The notes beneath the pieces are model-generated. The model was not told the DNA's origin. It did not search any database and saw only the letters and a program-made list of their open reading frames with translations. The position numbers and the translations under genes were made by a program. A DNA stretch of 64,000 bases, from positions 12,394,505 through 12,458,504 of the forward strand of contig NC_045140.1 in assembly GCF_008831285.2 (NCBI RefSeq), in the 5' to 3' direction. Positions 34,922 through 47,765 of this stretch are shown here, piece after piece (within the stretch, counting starts at the first letter, position 1; every line of letters begins with the position of its first letter). This DNA comes from Nymphaea colorata (taxonomy: Eukaryota > Streptophyta > Magnoliopsida > Nymphaeales > Nymphaeaceae).

Positions 34922-34937
34922 CTGTCTCTGATACCAC
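34922..34937 (-). other. Primer-binding site of copia element 2
   Basis: On the minus strand, TGGTATCAGAGACAGG begins two bases inside the 5' LTR end. It fits the 3' end of plant initiator methionine tRNA for the first 11 bases. Confidence 0.85.
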
Positions 34938-34939
34938 TT

Positions 34940-35618
34940 TGTTATAGTCGTGTCCCCCAAAAGAATGCTCAACAACAATAAAAGAGGGCAAACCACCACA
35001 AAACTGCTAAAAACGGAATCACAGGGCAGTGAGCATAAGAACGAGTTTCCAACACCACTATTGCAGCAATATACGTCAAAATATATGCTAAATAATGCAA
35101 AAAAATAGGAAACCAATTTACGTGGAAAAACCCCCAATAATGGGGTAAAAAACCACGGGCAAAAGAGACTTTCTATATATCAAGAAAGGGAGCCAAATAC
35201 ACGAGCAACAATATCCCTACTGTTTTAAGAAAAACAGTGAACTCAAGAGAACAATAACACTCTCTTATGCGAATGAAAGAAAGAGCCCCAAAGATTCAAA
35301 AAAGAAATCACCCAATGAAGACTCCCTTCATTTTTCCTTCTTTGTCTTTCCTCTTTCTTCTTGGTGTGCCAATCGACCCACACGTCTTGCTTCTCCTCTT
35401 CTCTTCCTTGCCTTCCTCTTCTTCTTCTCCTTCTCCTTCTCCTCCCGTATGCAGCCACAAGAGGTTCCCCTTCTCTTTTTCCCCAAAAGAGATAACGAGA
35501 GAGAGAGACATGAGAGAGGATGCGTGAGGAAGGGGCACCATCGGGTGCCCTTCCTTTCTCCCGCCCGTCACTTAAGTGACGGGCCTGGTCGGGTCTTGAG
35601 GCTGGACCCGACCCAACA
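34940..35618 (-). repeat. 5' LTR of copia element 2
   Basis: 679 bp, TG...CA bounded, same length as its partner at 25,638-26,316 and followed by the GTACC target duplication. Confidence 0.95.
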
Positions 35619-35623
35619 GTACC

Positions 35624-36880
35624 TAAACAGCCACTCTAGCACCTCCAAATTACAACAATCCAAAGTTCTGTCAACAGCTTTTTCCATCGATAGTGGTCTC
35701 CTAGGCTTTGCCATATCCTCAATCAATAACCCTAGTATGGTCGATAAAAGCTTCGTAGTTAGAAACCACATCCATTTGATGACGGGAAAGTCGTTGTGAG
35801 GAACTTTCTTTCACAATGGCTTAGCCTGTTGTCACATGCAATTTACAAAAAAAAGGGGGGGGCAATCGAGGTGCTGGAGTTTGATGGAGACGCCTTCCAG
35901 CTTCTTCTGCCTCACCGTGTGCTACAGACGGTTTTCAGCCTCCACTGTTAGAGAGAGACAAACAGAGAGTGTGAGAGAGAGAGAATCCGGCCAGCCGGGT
36001 GACAAAGCTTCAATCAAAAAAGGTGGATTCTAGAGCCTTAGTTTCTTCCCATGAAACAGAGGCCTCGAAGCTGTTAGGGCTTCGGCAGGCACAGAGAGAG
36101 AGAAAGATCATTCCAATGGAAGTCGGCCTTCACTATTGTGTTGGCTGTCATGCTTGTCGTTGCCTGTTGTTGTCTGTCATGGAGATGGAGGCTGACTGAA
36201 ATTTGTTTTGTTTCTTCTTGTTGAAATGGAGCTGGCCTGAAACTGCTTTAAATTTGTATATTAGTATCATTTATTCACTGAATATTTAGTAATATCACCT
36301 AAAATTAATCAACTTATTCACCATATCAATTTATCAAGTAAATCACGGATTCATGGGAGACATAAATCGTGAAGTTAGGGTATCAGGTCCAAGATCCACG
36401 TGTTGGGATAGTGGGAAAATTACATTGGTGGAGCTACTGACATGTACACCACCCACAACCAGAATAGCTCTTGAAACTACAACGTATACAACTTGCTAGA
36501 AGTACAATTTGTATTAACCAAAGTCTTTGGGTTGGTACCCTCCCTCCACAACCTTGTGTCCTTCTAGCATGTCATATGGTACACACGTATGTCTGCACAT
36601 ACCATGACCACAATCACAAAAATACAACACTTACATGTGAGTCGTATGGCTGGTTCCAAGTCTATCACTCTAGGATGGAGAGAAAAGTCTTCAGTTGAGC
36701 TTACCAAGGTAAAAAATGAATGAGTAGGAGTGTACCAAGGTCTTCATCTCCTTCTTGTACCTTTATTCACGAAACTTGGAGTAGCCTAGGCCAAAAACTG
36801 TCAATGAAACATGAACATAAGTTGGTAATGTTTTTTCCAACGTTTGTGGTGATCGTTGGTGAATATAGTATCCATAAAAA
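35624..36880. other. Continuation of the interrupted arm-family locus, no gene recognised
   Basis: The sequence to the right of copia element 2. It includes a poly-G run (35,856-35,864) and a GA-rich stretch (35,945-35,985, 36,093-36,105). No coding motif was found in the short frames. Confidence 0.5.
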
Positions 36881-38030
36881 CCTTCACCGACATCTCAGAA
36901 CCACACATCGGTGTAGAGACTATCACTGACGCATTAAGCACGTAGATAAACATATGATTATTACTGACATCCAGAGTGTGTCAGTAATATTTTTTTTTAC
37001 CAACTCCGTTCGGACATCGGTAAAATTGTTTACCAACAATCAACTAGACGTCAGTAAAAATGTTTACCAACAACTATCATAAACGTCAGTAAAGCATTTT
37101 ACTGACAGTTGTCCCAGACATTGATAACACTTTAACCAACATCTCATACATGTTACGATTAATCTTCATCAACCTAAAAAAAAGCTCCACAAAATGAGTT
37201 GATCAACTTTCAAACCAACAATAAACAGGAGCCCATGTGCTGAATATGTTAGTTTTACATGTTAATGAAAAAAAAGGCGTTGCTATAACACTTTGTTCAC
37301 CATTGACCACAAGTACCCTTGTGTATCTGTCCTTATTGATCAATAACTGTCGTATAACCAGGAAAATTGATATAAAAAAAATGGGGCTGGTAAGCAGCCT
37401 ATTCCAAATATCAAACGATATAAGCCCATACCCGATGCATCCCTATGTCTTCCCACTATATTGATGAAGTACTAATTTGTTAATTTATGTGACTTATCTA
37501 TATGTGTGATCCATATCATTCTTTATAGATTTCATTCCGAGATTGAACCAAATGCATATAAAATTATGAATAGGTTTGAATTTATGTGAAGTTTCCTTAT
37601 TGTTTCAAAAATATTTGGGCATCACTATAAAAGTAGTTGTGTACATGTATCTGCACATCTATATTGGCTGAGGGTGATTTGTATCGATCCGTAGCGAAGG
37701 CAAATCTACACCGGTGGCAAAATCACTAGTGTAGATAAAGGATTTATGCAGGTCATTTTGTCACCATTGTATGTCCATCACAAGTAACAACTTGTCCACC
37801 AATCTTTTTTTTTCAAGGAGACTTGCCAGCTACTTCTCTCAATGAAATCAAAACCATATAAAAACAATAGGGGAAGATAGAGATAGGTTCATCCCCACCA
37901 TAGACTCTTAAGAGAGAGGCCTTTCCTACTGATAAAAATAGAAAGGAGCTTGTAGATGCTCTGATTAAGGAATGTGGAACAAATTCTGTAACAAAATTTA
38001 TCTTGATAAATATGTTGAGGCTATATCAAA
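36880..38030 (+). repeat. Arm-family repeat with CACTA-like subterminal words, matching 7,900-8,710
   Basis: 36,880-37,140 is rich in ACATCGGTAAAA and ACGTCAGTAAAA words like those at 1-388. From about 37,195 the sequence follows 7,900-8,710 of the right arm in direct orientation (GCCCATGT, CCATACCCGATGCATCCC, GTAGATAAAGGATTTATGC). Similarity ends near 38,020. Confidence 0.7.
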
Positions 38031-38175
38031 ACCGATCCCTAAAATTGTGAATCTTGATTGTTTGTTAATTAAAATGAGGGAAACTCTCTCTCATCATCAT
38101 AATCATTGAGAAAGAGGAGTATGGAGGATGTAGGCCTTTATCAAACCTCTCTAAAATCAATGTTTCTTTTGCTAT

Positions 38176-38990
38176 GTGTTTTCCTATTACCTTATGTTGC
38201 ACTATCGCCCATGGTATCAAAACCACAATGTTATTTTGTGGATGGAAATAGCAGCTCCAAAATTTGTCTATGTTGATGGAAAAAAGACGTCCAATCCTAA
38301 AATTATGACAATGAAGAAGGCAGACCAACTAACTTTAAGTTGGATCAAAGCAATGGTCAATATGCCTAGTAGTCACATTGTTTGGGTGTCAACAATCAGA
38401 GATGTGTGGGTGGCGTTGGAGCAGTCCATGCCTCTTCATCCAGTATGCATGTTGCAGACCAAATGTGATTTACAAAACTTCAAAAAGGGTTCTCGCTCTA
38501 TTCTTGAATACTTGACTGAAGCAAAATTTTTATCTGACTCTCTAAATGTTGTGAATGAAGATATTTGTGAAAGAAACGTGGTTTTTATATGCCTTGAAGG
38601 GACTGCCCAATTTATATCAAAGCTTTGTCACAACAGTGGCACCCCTTCAAGTCACTTAGCACCTTTTGAGAAATATATAACCTGATATTAAATGAAAAGC
38701 ATTGTGTGGAGCCTCAAAAGCATGTGTCCATGAATCATCTAACTCATCATCAAACACCAAGGCTATTGATTTCAACTCCCAACAAGGTAGAGGTTGATGG
38801 AATTTTAATGAAGGTTGCGGGTGTGAAAGGTTTAATGACACTAGACCTACAAGAACTCAAACCAAAATGAAAATAAAAATCAGTCGGGTACTCAGTTAGG
38901 TATCAAGGTTAAACCGAGTAAATTCTGTATGTGGTGAAGTCATACTACCAAGACTTGTTACGATATCCCAAAGGCTTTTGAAGCCTGGTT
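38176..38990 (+). pseudogene. Copia gag fragment (family 3)
   Basis: One open frame (38,176-38,685) contains KKADQLTLSWIKAMV, STIRDVWVALEQS and GSRSILEYLTEAK, the UBN2-type gag pattern of copia elements. Downstream to about 38,990 the frame is broken, but nucleotide similarity to a second copy at 42,680-43,040 is clear. No LTRs were assigned. Confidence 0.75.
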
Positions 38991-39293
38991 GAATGGATGT
39001 AGGTTATTGTTCTTGGTACCCCAACATGGGGGCAGCCCACCGCATGACAACTGATGGCTCCAACATGATGGATTCAGCCAAGTATAATGGATCTGATGGG
39101 GCCAATGTGCCTATCCTCAATGTCAATTGCTAGAACATGTATTCTATTGTTGCAGAATCAACATAACTCTTTTGTTTTAAAAGATGTTCTACATATGTCA
39201 TGTTCAAGCGTTGAGTCTGGTCTATATTTAATAAGCATTTATGTAATTTTGCATTTTTTTGTGGTTTTACCCTAATTCATGTGTTTAAGAGGG

Positions 39294-39478
39294 GTGATTA
39301 TTTTCCTTGTATTCTCAATCTTTTTGAGATGGTGAAAAAAACCGTGTGTTTCTATGGCCGTAGGAGAACTTTACTTTGAACCATATAAAAAATCCTTGTC
39401 TTCCTCTTTTTTTTCTTCTTCCTCTTTGTTTCTTCTCTTGGTGCTGTGAGTGAAAGAGAGAGAGCATAATTCCTAACA
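39294..39478 (+). repeat. Possible remnant LTR preceding a primer site
   Basis: The segment starts TGATTATTTTCC after a purine-rich AAGAGGGG and ends CCTAACA, next to CGGTATCAAAGCC (39,481-39,493), which resembles a primer-binding site. No second LTR copy was found, so this is tentative. Confidence 0.35.
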
Positions 39479-39480
39479 AC

Positions 39481-42400
39481 CGGTATCAAAGCCAAGTTCA
39501 TGCTCGAAAGAAATAGTGAGAACAATAGTAGTGGAAGGAGAAAGGTGAAGATCAAGAAGTTCGATGGCAAGGATTTTGGATTTTAGATGTAGACCAAATA
39601 CTACCTATATTAGAAGAAGCTACATGAATGCCTTAATCGAGTCAATCAAAAAATGACATCACAGGAAGGTTGGCAATTTTTAGATAGACGGGCGCTTAGA
39701 GATGTTCGGTTGACCCTGGCCAATAATGTCACATTCAACAGTGTTAATGAGAAGACAACAATGGGTCTGATGAAACTAAATGAACCCCTTAATCGGGTCA
39801 ACCAAAAAATGACATCGCAGGAAGGTTGGCAGTTTTTAGATAGACGGGCACTCAGAGAAGTTCGGTTGACCCTGGCCAAGAATGCCGCATTTAACAGTGT
39901 TAATGAGAAGGCAACATTGGGTCTGATGAAGGTTCTAATCGATATGTATGAAAAGCCCTCCACCTCAAATAAGGTTTATCTTATGCATCATTTATTTAAT
40001 TTGAAGATGGCAAAGGTGCTTCAGTTACTAATGATATAAATGAGTTTAATGCAATTACTTCCAAATTGAGTTCTGTGGGCATGAAATTTGACGATGAGCT
40101 TCAAGCCTTGATTCTTTTGCCATCATTAGCTGAGAGTTGGAGAGTGACCGTGACTCCAATGAGTAGTTGAAATGGGCCAAGTAAGTTGAACTTTAATAGT
40201 GTTCTAGACTTAATCTTGAACAAGGATATTCATAGAAGTGAAGCAGGAGAAACGCCTTCAATATTCAAGATAGGGGAAGGATGAACCAACATAGTTCAAG
40301 AGCAAGACAGGTCAAAATCAAATGGAAAAATCCAGATCAAACCTCGATGAGGATGCTGAAACTATGGCAAATTGGGGTACCATAAAAGGATTCTAGATTC
40401 ATGTAAAAGAAAATTAAAATAGGAAGAAGAGCCTACAAATATGGCTACACATGAGTTAAATGATGCACTAACATTGAGTGTGTACAGTTCTATTGACTCT
40501 TGGATTTTAGATTCTGGTGCATCATTTCACTCTATTTTCTACGTGTGTAAAATTACATTACAGGCAATTTGGAAATGTCTATTTTGCATATGATGAACCC
40601 TTAGACATTGTAAGGAAGAGCAATGTCTATATAATCATCATGCACAACGAGCATGTGTAAAATCTAAGGATGTTAGAATTGTTTCAAAATTGATGAAAAA
40701 TCTGATTTTTGTTGGTCAGTTTGATGATGAAGGATATGTTATTATGTTTGTTAGTGGATGTAGGATTATAAGCAAATGTGTAATGATTATTGCACGAGGT
40801 AATAAGCTAGGTGTTGTATATATAACTGCATATATGATGGACCTAGTGGCTGCAACAAAATTTGATGACAACTTGCTGCCATGACATTATAGACTTAGAC
40901 ATGTGCATGAAAAATGGATAAAAATTATTACAGCAAACAATAAATTGATTGTCCTAAAATCTATAGAAGTTAGACTTCGTGAAAATTGCATCTTCAAGAA
41001 GCATAAAAATGTCACCTTTTCCAAAGTTTGCGACCGCCAAAGAATGAGAAGTTTAGATTAGGGCGTACAAATATTTAGGGGGAAACCCTTGTTCATTCCT
41101 TTGAAATATCACTCTACGTGCCACATTCATTGATGATTATGCTTGAAAGGTATGAATTTATTTTCTGACATAAATCTGATATTTTTTATAGCATTAAGAT
41201 GTAGAATGTTGAAGTAGAAAGTCAAATGCCTATGATCAGACAATGACGGTGAATATGATAGGAAAGATTTCAAGGACTTTTGTGCAAATAATGGGATTCA
41301 AAAGGAGAAATCAATTTCAAAAAAACCACAACTAAATGGGATTGTTGAATGGATAAACAAAATCTTGAGTGGGAGAGATAGGATCATGAGATTTGTACTC
41401 TGGTATGTTCAATTGTTTTTGTGTTGATGCTATTGGCACTGCTACCTATTTGATTACTTGTGGACCATTTGTTCTTTTGGACTACAGAATATCTGAAGAT
41501 GTTTGTATGTAAAAGTATGCAAACCTCTCACACCTAAGAACCTTTGTCTGTGTTCTACGTGCATGTTGACCCTGATGACATGAGTAAACTAGATCTAAAG
41601 TTCAAAAAATACTACTTCATTGGTTATGAAAATGATGAATTTGGTTATCACTTATAGGAGGATAAAAAAAGAAAAATCATGAGTCAGAATGATATAATTT
41701 TTAATGAAATAGCACTTTATAAAGATAAACACAACTACTTTAGAAGTGGTGGAAAATCAATAAAGAAGAAGAGAGTAGGTTGAATTAGAAGAATCTTTTG
41801 AAGTGGATGTAGTTAGAAGCAACCATGGAGAATAGTCAATTGGAAAGAGATCCTAGCATATATCAAGTACAGTTGATGAGATCGAGTAAGACACCAAAGC
41901 CTATGCAAAGATATTCCCCTTCCTTGCATTACCTATTGTTGATTTATGTCGGTGTGAATCAGAGTACTTTGATAAAGTAATGCAGGTGAAAGTTTCTTGT
42001 AGGTGGGCATTAGTAATGAAGTAAGAAATGGACTCACTACACATGAAATGAGTATTGACTGAGCTGTCAATTGGAAAAGGGGCTCTGCACAATAAATGGG
42101 TCTACTGAATCAAGGAGGAAGTTGATAGCAAGAAGAGATACAAGGCAAGGTTAGTAGTGAATGCTTAATAGCAAAAGTAATGTAATTATTACACTGAAAT
42201 TTTCTCTCCAGTTGTTAACTTGACGATGATTAGATTGTTGTTGTGTTTTATGCAGCTGAAAATCTACACTTAAAACAGTTAGAGAAATTGATTTCCTCCA
42301 TGGGGATATGGAGGAAGATATCTATATGATCCAGCCAAAAGACTTTCAGGTATTTAAAAAAGAAAGTCCTTGTACTCAATAGTTTGATGGGAAGAAATGA

Positions 42401-42650
42401 ATTCAAGAGATGTGATATTGGTCATTGTTGTTACATTAGAACGTCTGATGGTTACTATATTATTCTGCTCTTATATGTGGAGGATAGGCTTATTACAATT
42501 TCTAATTTGTGAGAGACCATTATATTGAAACGACAACTATCAAAAAAATTTACAATGAAAGACTTAGATGTTATAAAGTACATCCTTGGAATGAGAATAA
42601 TAAGAGATTAAAATGTAGATATTTTAAAATTATCTCAAGAAATTATATTG
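39481..42650 (+). pseudogene. Degraded copia gag-pol (family 4)
   Basis: After the primer-like site the plus strand shows: gag beginning near 39,500 with KIKKFDGKDF; a tandemly duplicated gag segment (39,631-39,942); protease SWILDSGASFH (catalytic DSG at 40,510-40,518); integrase scraps with DNDGEY and NGIVEW (about 41,240-41,360); WVY-IKEE and KARLV of early reverse transcriptase (about 42,100-42,160); and LLLYVEDRLI with a damaged YVDD box, followed by KDLDVIKYILGM (42,470-42,600). Many stops and frameshifts. It ends where a family 3 gag copy begins. Confidence 0.75.
39631..39942 (+). repeat. 156-bp in-frame tandem duplication in copia gag
   Basis: Two adjacent copies begin at 39,631 and 39,787 (CCTTAATCG in both). 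Each encodes about 52 residues including KMTSQEGWQFLDRRALR. The copies differ at a limited number of positions. Confidence 0.9.
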
Positions 42651-42679
42651 AGAATGTTTTCCACAGGACTTGTGAATAA

Positions 42680-43050
42680 AGAAATTTGCGACAGAGATGT
42701 AGTTTTGTATGTCTTGGAGGGACTACCCAACTTATATCAAAGCTTTGTCATAATAGTGACACCTTCAAGTCGTTTCCCACCTTTTTGGAAATATATGGGA
42801 TGCTATTAAATGACGAAGATTGTGTGGAGCTTCGAAACACATGTGCAAGAATTATCTAACTTGTCATCGAACACCATGGCTTTTGTCTCCCAACATGGTA
42901 GATGCTGATGGAATTGTAGTAGAAGTCCTGTGCTTGAAAGGTTCAATGACACTTGAACCTATCAAAAAAACCAAAATGAAAAAAAAAAAATCAGTCAGAC
43001 ACTCAGTCAGGTACTCAAGGCTACCCAGTTCCTTAATAAAACTCATTTAC
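42680..43050 (+). pseudogene. Second copy of the family 3 copia gag fragment
   Basis: Direct nucleotide similarity to 38,560-38,900, for example TATATCAAAGCTTTGTCA in both and the ACTCAGTCAGGTACTCAAGG end. Frames are broken. The two copies flank the family 4 element, so this locus has been rearranged. Confidence 0.7.
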
Positions 43051-43059
43051 ATGGAGTGA

Positions 43060-44840
43060 GAAGGCTACCCAGGCTTTCTAGTCATTCAAGGAGGCAATAT
43101 TAAATTTGTCTATGCTTGAATTGCTAGATTTTTCTCAAGAGTTCATGATCGAGACTAATGCCTGCAATGTGAGAATTAACGTTGTACTCTCTCAAGATGA
43201 ACATTATACCTATCAAGGGGCAAAGCTATCATTTCCTATGCCCATCCCCTACCACCTATGACCAAGAGATGCTTGCCGTTGTCACGGCCCTGGACAAATG
43301 GAAAACCTACATTCTTGGCCAACACTTTATAGTGATAACCAATTACCAAAGTTTTAACTTTTTGATTGGCTAGAGGATTACCATAGTGAATGGCCAAGAT
43401 CATGGCCTACAACTTTGAAATCTAGTATAAGATGGGACTAGGGAATAGTACTGCTAATGCTCTCTTAAGGATGGGAGATGATCAACTAGAAGGAGTGATA
43501 CTAACATTGTCCACTTTTTTTGTGACCTATGGTATGGAGTGAGAAGGCCATCTATGCCTTCCACTCAAGAATGAAATGTTAAACATGTCTGTGTTTGATC
43601 TGCTAAAGTTTTGTTAGGAGTTTGTGGTTGGGACTGATGCCTTAAACGTGGGAATTGGGCTTGTGCTTTCCCAAAATGAACATGTAGCCTATCTGAGCAA
43701 GGTTATCAACTTTGCACTCATCCCTATACACCTATTGCCAAGATATGCTTGTCGCTGTCATGGCCATCAATAAATGGAGGCTCTACATCTTTGGCTTATA
43801 CTTTATAATGAGAACCAATCATCGGAGTCTTAAATTTTTGACCAACTAGAGTATTACCACTCCTATGCAGCAAAAGTGGCTTGCCAAGATTATGGCCTAT
43901 GACTTCGAAATCCAGTACAAGAGAGCACTGAAAAATAGTGCTTCTTGTGCTCTCTCAAGGGTGCGAGGAGACCAAGAGTAAGATGCAATACTAACATTCT
44001 CCATATTTTTCTAACCTATGGTCCAAAATAATTGAAAATCAAGCCATAGATGAAGAGATATTTAGTATGGGTAGCCTGAGGCAATCAGTCGTACCTTGGA
44101 GACTTTCTTGAGATGTTTTGTCAGCCATTGCCCTAAGACCTAGACCAAATTTCTTACCTGGGTGAGTGGCCATGGAATACAAGCCACCATTCATCCATAC
44201 GCATAACCTCCTTCAAGGCTGTATATGGTTACCCACCACCTATTCTTGTGCACTATAAAAAAAAGTGTCTCAAAAGATCCCAATGTGGACAACAAAATAA
44301 GAGAAAAGGACAAAATCTTGGCCATCATAAAGAACACTTTAGACATGGCCCAAAATAGTATGAGGCATAGTTATAACAAAAACAAAAAAGACAAAGTGTT
44401 TAAAGAAGTGACTGGCTACTACTGAAGAGGTTAACCCATGGGCAGAGAACCCTATTTGGCCAGCCTTACTCCAATCTCCTTCTATGATTTCATGGTCCTT
44501 ACAGAGTTTTTGAGTTGATATGAAAGACAGTTTATATGTTGAGGTTACTCAACAATGTCCAAATGCATTCGGTCTTCCATGTATCTCACATTAAGCCTTT
44601 TCATGGTGAACTCCTATCAGAAGAAGTCGTTGCTCACTGGGAACCCCCCCCCCCCCCCCTCTCCTTACCAAGCCAAACTGAGAGTGAAGAGGGTCCATAG
44701 AGAAAGCAAAGTAGTGTGAGAGCTCCTAGTCTAGTGGGATTATGAGGAAGCAGGTCAGACTTGGGAGGATGAAGGTGACTTCAACTAACGGTTCCCTTAC
44801 ACCAGGTCTTAGGGACAAGACTGATCTAAGGGGGTGGACT
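43060..44840 (+). pseudogene. Ty3/gypsy pol remnant (chromovirus-like)
   Basis: Two RNase H-like segments lie in tandem (about 43,070-43,490 and 43,545-43,985). They contain DQEMLAVVTALDKWKTYILGQ and MAINKWRLYIFG, then TTPMQQKWLAKIMAYDFEIQYK. Integrase C-terminal words follow (44,180-44,260; FKAVYGYPPPILVHY), then a linker with KIREKDKILAIIKN (44,299-44,340). HVSHIKPFHGEL comes at about 44,578-44,615, and a chromodomain-like end with QTWEDEGDF near 44,757-44,783. Several stops and frameshifts. A polypurine tract (AAGGGGGTGGACT) ends at 44,840. Confidence 0.75.
44645..44660. repeat. Poly-C run
   Basis: About 16 consecutive C, inside the gypsy remnant. It replaces a proline-rich stretch between the integrase tail and the chromodomain-like end and may be a site of sequencing error. 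Confidence 0.85.
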
Positions 44841-44985
44841 TGATGCAAACCACAATAAGGGATAACACCTTTCATGATCCTAAGCTTGTATCCTATTTCT
44901 AGTAAAGCCTAAGGATGAGGCTAATTCAGCAGCTACACCAGTTCAATAGTTTATTTATGTGGAGCTTGGGCTAAACCCAAGCGAG
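44841..44985 (+). repeat. Start of a gypsy 3' LTR (truncated)
   Basis: TGATGCAAACCACAATAAGG begins directly after the polypurine tract, as expected for a gypsy 3' LTR. The sequence is lost where minus-strand copia sequence begins. No 5' LTR was found. Confidence 0.5.
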
Positions 44986-46960
44986 TGCTCTTAGTTCAAG
45001 TGGGCTTGAGCTGAGCTCGGTTCAGGGGACACCGTTAGCCAGCATGCCACCCTCCTTACGCATGCCCAGCATGCACTTGTTATGCAGGCCACATGCCTAA
45101 CACCCACCCAAGACATGCCTCTTCCCACTTGGCCAAGAGACTCAGCATTGGGACCCAGAGTCTCCACTCCCACTGTGCCACATGGAGGCCACGTACTTTC
45201 CACCTCACCATGTAGATCCAAGCCATTTTTAAATATTTTGAATCCATCCATCATGTTAGATTTTCTTTTAAGCATATAGATCCAAGTGAATCTAGAATAT
45301 GCACCAACAAATGTAATGCAAGATCTAGCTCCTCCTATTCCACAAATTGGGGCTGGCCCCACGCTTCACTAAACACAGGAGGTTGAAATTTAGAATAATC
45401 AACATGTTTAAATGGAAATTTGTGCATTTTTCTAGATTGACAAGCTGAGCACATAAAAAAAATTATAGTTGTTGTGCCAAAATTTCTGACAATTTTATCA
45501 GTAACATTCAAACTAGCATGACCAAGCCTATAATGCCCAAAATCAAAACTAGTCTTTTCTTTAAAAAAAAATCATATTTAACTTTTATTTAGACCATCAA
45601 TTTCCATATCATAATGATCATCTTCAGCCTCAGTACTGATGTACTGCTGCCCTAAACTTTTACTCTGATTCTTACATTCGTTGTCATCAATTTCTAACAC
45701 TACTCCATCGCCTTTGGCAAATTTTTGCATATAAAGAGGTCTTTTAGTCTTGATGAACATGTAAGATTTCATTTACCATAAAAAAAATTAGATATGCAAC
45801 TATCAGAAAAGAGCTCCCAATCTTAGATATTGAAAAACTTGTTCTGTTACCAACTTTGACTGTTTTTCTACCTTGATATTATGGGTATGTGAGAGCATTT
45901 AGATTTTAACTGATATGATATTGAGCCGCACCAAAATCTAGGTTCCAAGGCTCGTCACTTTAGCAAGACTATTTGAGGTGGTGTGAATAGCATGAGGAGT
46001 ATTAGCTTGTTTCTAGATGAATTTTGAAGTTGTTTTTAGCAGTATCCAAATTTGCCACAATATTGGCTCACCATTGAGATCCATGCTTACCATTTGTTTG
46101 TTGATTAAATTGGCCAAGACCTCTATCTCTGAACTGGCCACTTTCTCCTCTATATCCTCTATTTCAGTCATTGCTACCGTTGTAGGAGCTAGAAGAGCCA
46201 CAACTTCTTTGAGATATGCATGTTAGCTTTCATATTCTTGAGTTCATTTTCAGATTTACCAAGAACAACCTTGGGGAAAATAAAGACTCTATGTAATTTG
46301 GATATGAAAAATATAATTTGCTTGAATTGAAAACAACACAAGGAAATAACCATAATCAAAGGGTGGGCCATACAAGATATATATGAAGTATAAAATCATT
46401 AATTGTGGGAGGCTTTTCAGCAATACTCAACTGATGCATGATCATCTTAGCAGGCTGCATGTATTCATTGATAGGTTTGCTGCCTTTCTTTCAGCACTAA
46501 AGTAGTTCTTTTAACTGCATCATGTGTGCTCGAGTGAGAAGCATATGAGTCGTAATTTGGAAGCACTTCACACCTCAAGTGATTTTTCCAGACCGATAAC
46601 TTGAGTGTGAATAGAATTAGAAAGTGACAAGATGTTCCAGATTATGAGAAGCTTGTCATGATGCCACCAAGTAACATATTTCGGGTTTATGGTCTCATTC
46701 TTATTTATGAAAATTGTTTTACTTATTTAGGCTTAGACCCATCAAGTATCCATCCAAGTTTTATGAAATCAAAAAAGTCCAAAATTGTGAGGATCATAGA
46801 ACACAGTTTTCTCTAGTCAATTTGATGGAAAAGAAATATTGTAAAGAATTTGGAGCAGGAAGAGATAATAGAATAGGAGAGGAGCCATTTTTGTTAGTTT
46901 GGCATAAATGATGAAGGTGGAATTTTTTCTATTGATCATTGCAGCTATGATACAATGAAA
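44986..46960 (-). pseudogene. Copia gag-pol remnant, left half of a second head-to-head pair
   Basis: Read from 46,960 leftwards: a primer-like TGGTATTAC next to gag start sequence (46,976-46,690); gag with PKYVTWWHHDKLL and HTQVIGLEKSLEV (about 46,670-46,570); an open gag/linker piece (46,201-46,013); protease-linker debris near 45,700-45,600 that matches 12,000-12,100; and the integrase words FVGAYSRFTWIYMLKRKS (about 45,325-45,270) inside 45,362-44,991. It belongs to the same family as 11,706-13,183 and is heavily decayed. Confidence 0.7.
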
Positions 46961-47765
46961 AAATGTTGTAATACCATGAAAGGATGTTGTGAGAGGTTGA
47001 GAAAGATAAAATCACCCACAAGAAACACACTAGTTTTAATGTGCTTTGGCTGTGAAGTCTACATATACCATAAAGGTCTTAATGCTTCAACATGCAACAG
47101 ATTGTGCCTCTCTCACTAATTTCCATTAAGTAATTTGATTACAAGAAGTATATATCTTCCAAGGTACCTGTCATTTTTGTTGTGATCTCGATCTGTGTTG
47201 GATAGACATTTCCCATCTACATTAGATTTCATGATCATAAGGTGATAGTTACTTAGTTCTAGCTGATTTCCTTTATCACTTTTATTGCCATTATTATTGG
47301 TGGAGTTTCTTCTTATCTTCTCCTTTCCCCTATGATGATGGACGATGCTTGCTATATTCCAGGTTAGCTTGATTATAGGTCTTCACAAACCGAACAAGAT
47401 TTTTTTAAAACATCATGGCTCAAGATTGTTGAATATAAGATCAGTTAACCTTGAATCTATGATCCAGGGTACATAGCTAGGGGTCAATCATCTCTACATC
47501 GGGTCATCGAGACTTGTGTTTAAAGGGAAAACACAACATTTGCACAACAACATTCACCTTTCCCCCTTATCATCTAAAAGTGACATGTTCAAAACACATT
47601 AGCCATTTTTTTGTTATTGGTAAAAAGGTTGAGATTGCAATTCTAGAACTTCATTTTCCTGAGATGTATGTATCGTTAGTTAATAAATCCTTATATATAT
47701 TTCACACTGCCTGGGCATGACTGACATCCAAGGGATTTCGTGCTGGCATAGCTGACATATGTTTA

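Larger units (their letters stand above)
25638..35618 (-). mobile_element. Complete Ty1/copia retrotransposon (element 2), GTACC target duplication, split by a hAT
   Basis: Both LTRs are 679 bp and the element is flanked by GTACC (25,633-25,637 and 35,619-35,623). On the minus strand the LTR runs from TGTTGGGTCGGGTCC to CTATAACA. The primer site TGGTATCAGAGACAGG lies just inside the 5' LTR, and a polypurine tract GGAGGGGGAGTT adjoins the 3' LTR. By eye the LTRs differ at roughly 20 positions (about 3 percent), so insertion is fairly recent. A hAT transposon (26,750-31,321) sits in the RNase H coding region; without it the element is about 5.4 kb. Confidence 0.95.
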
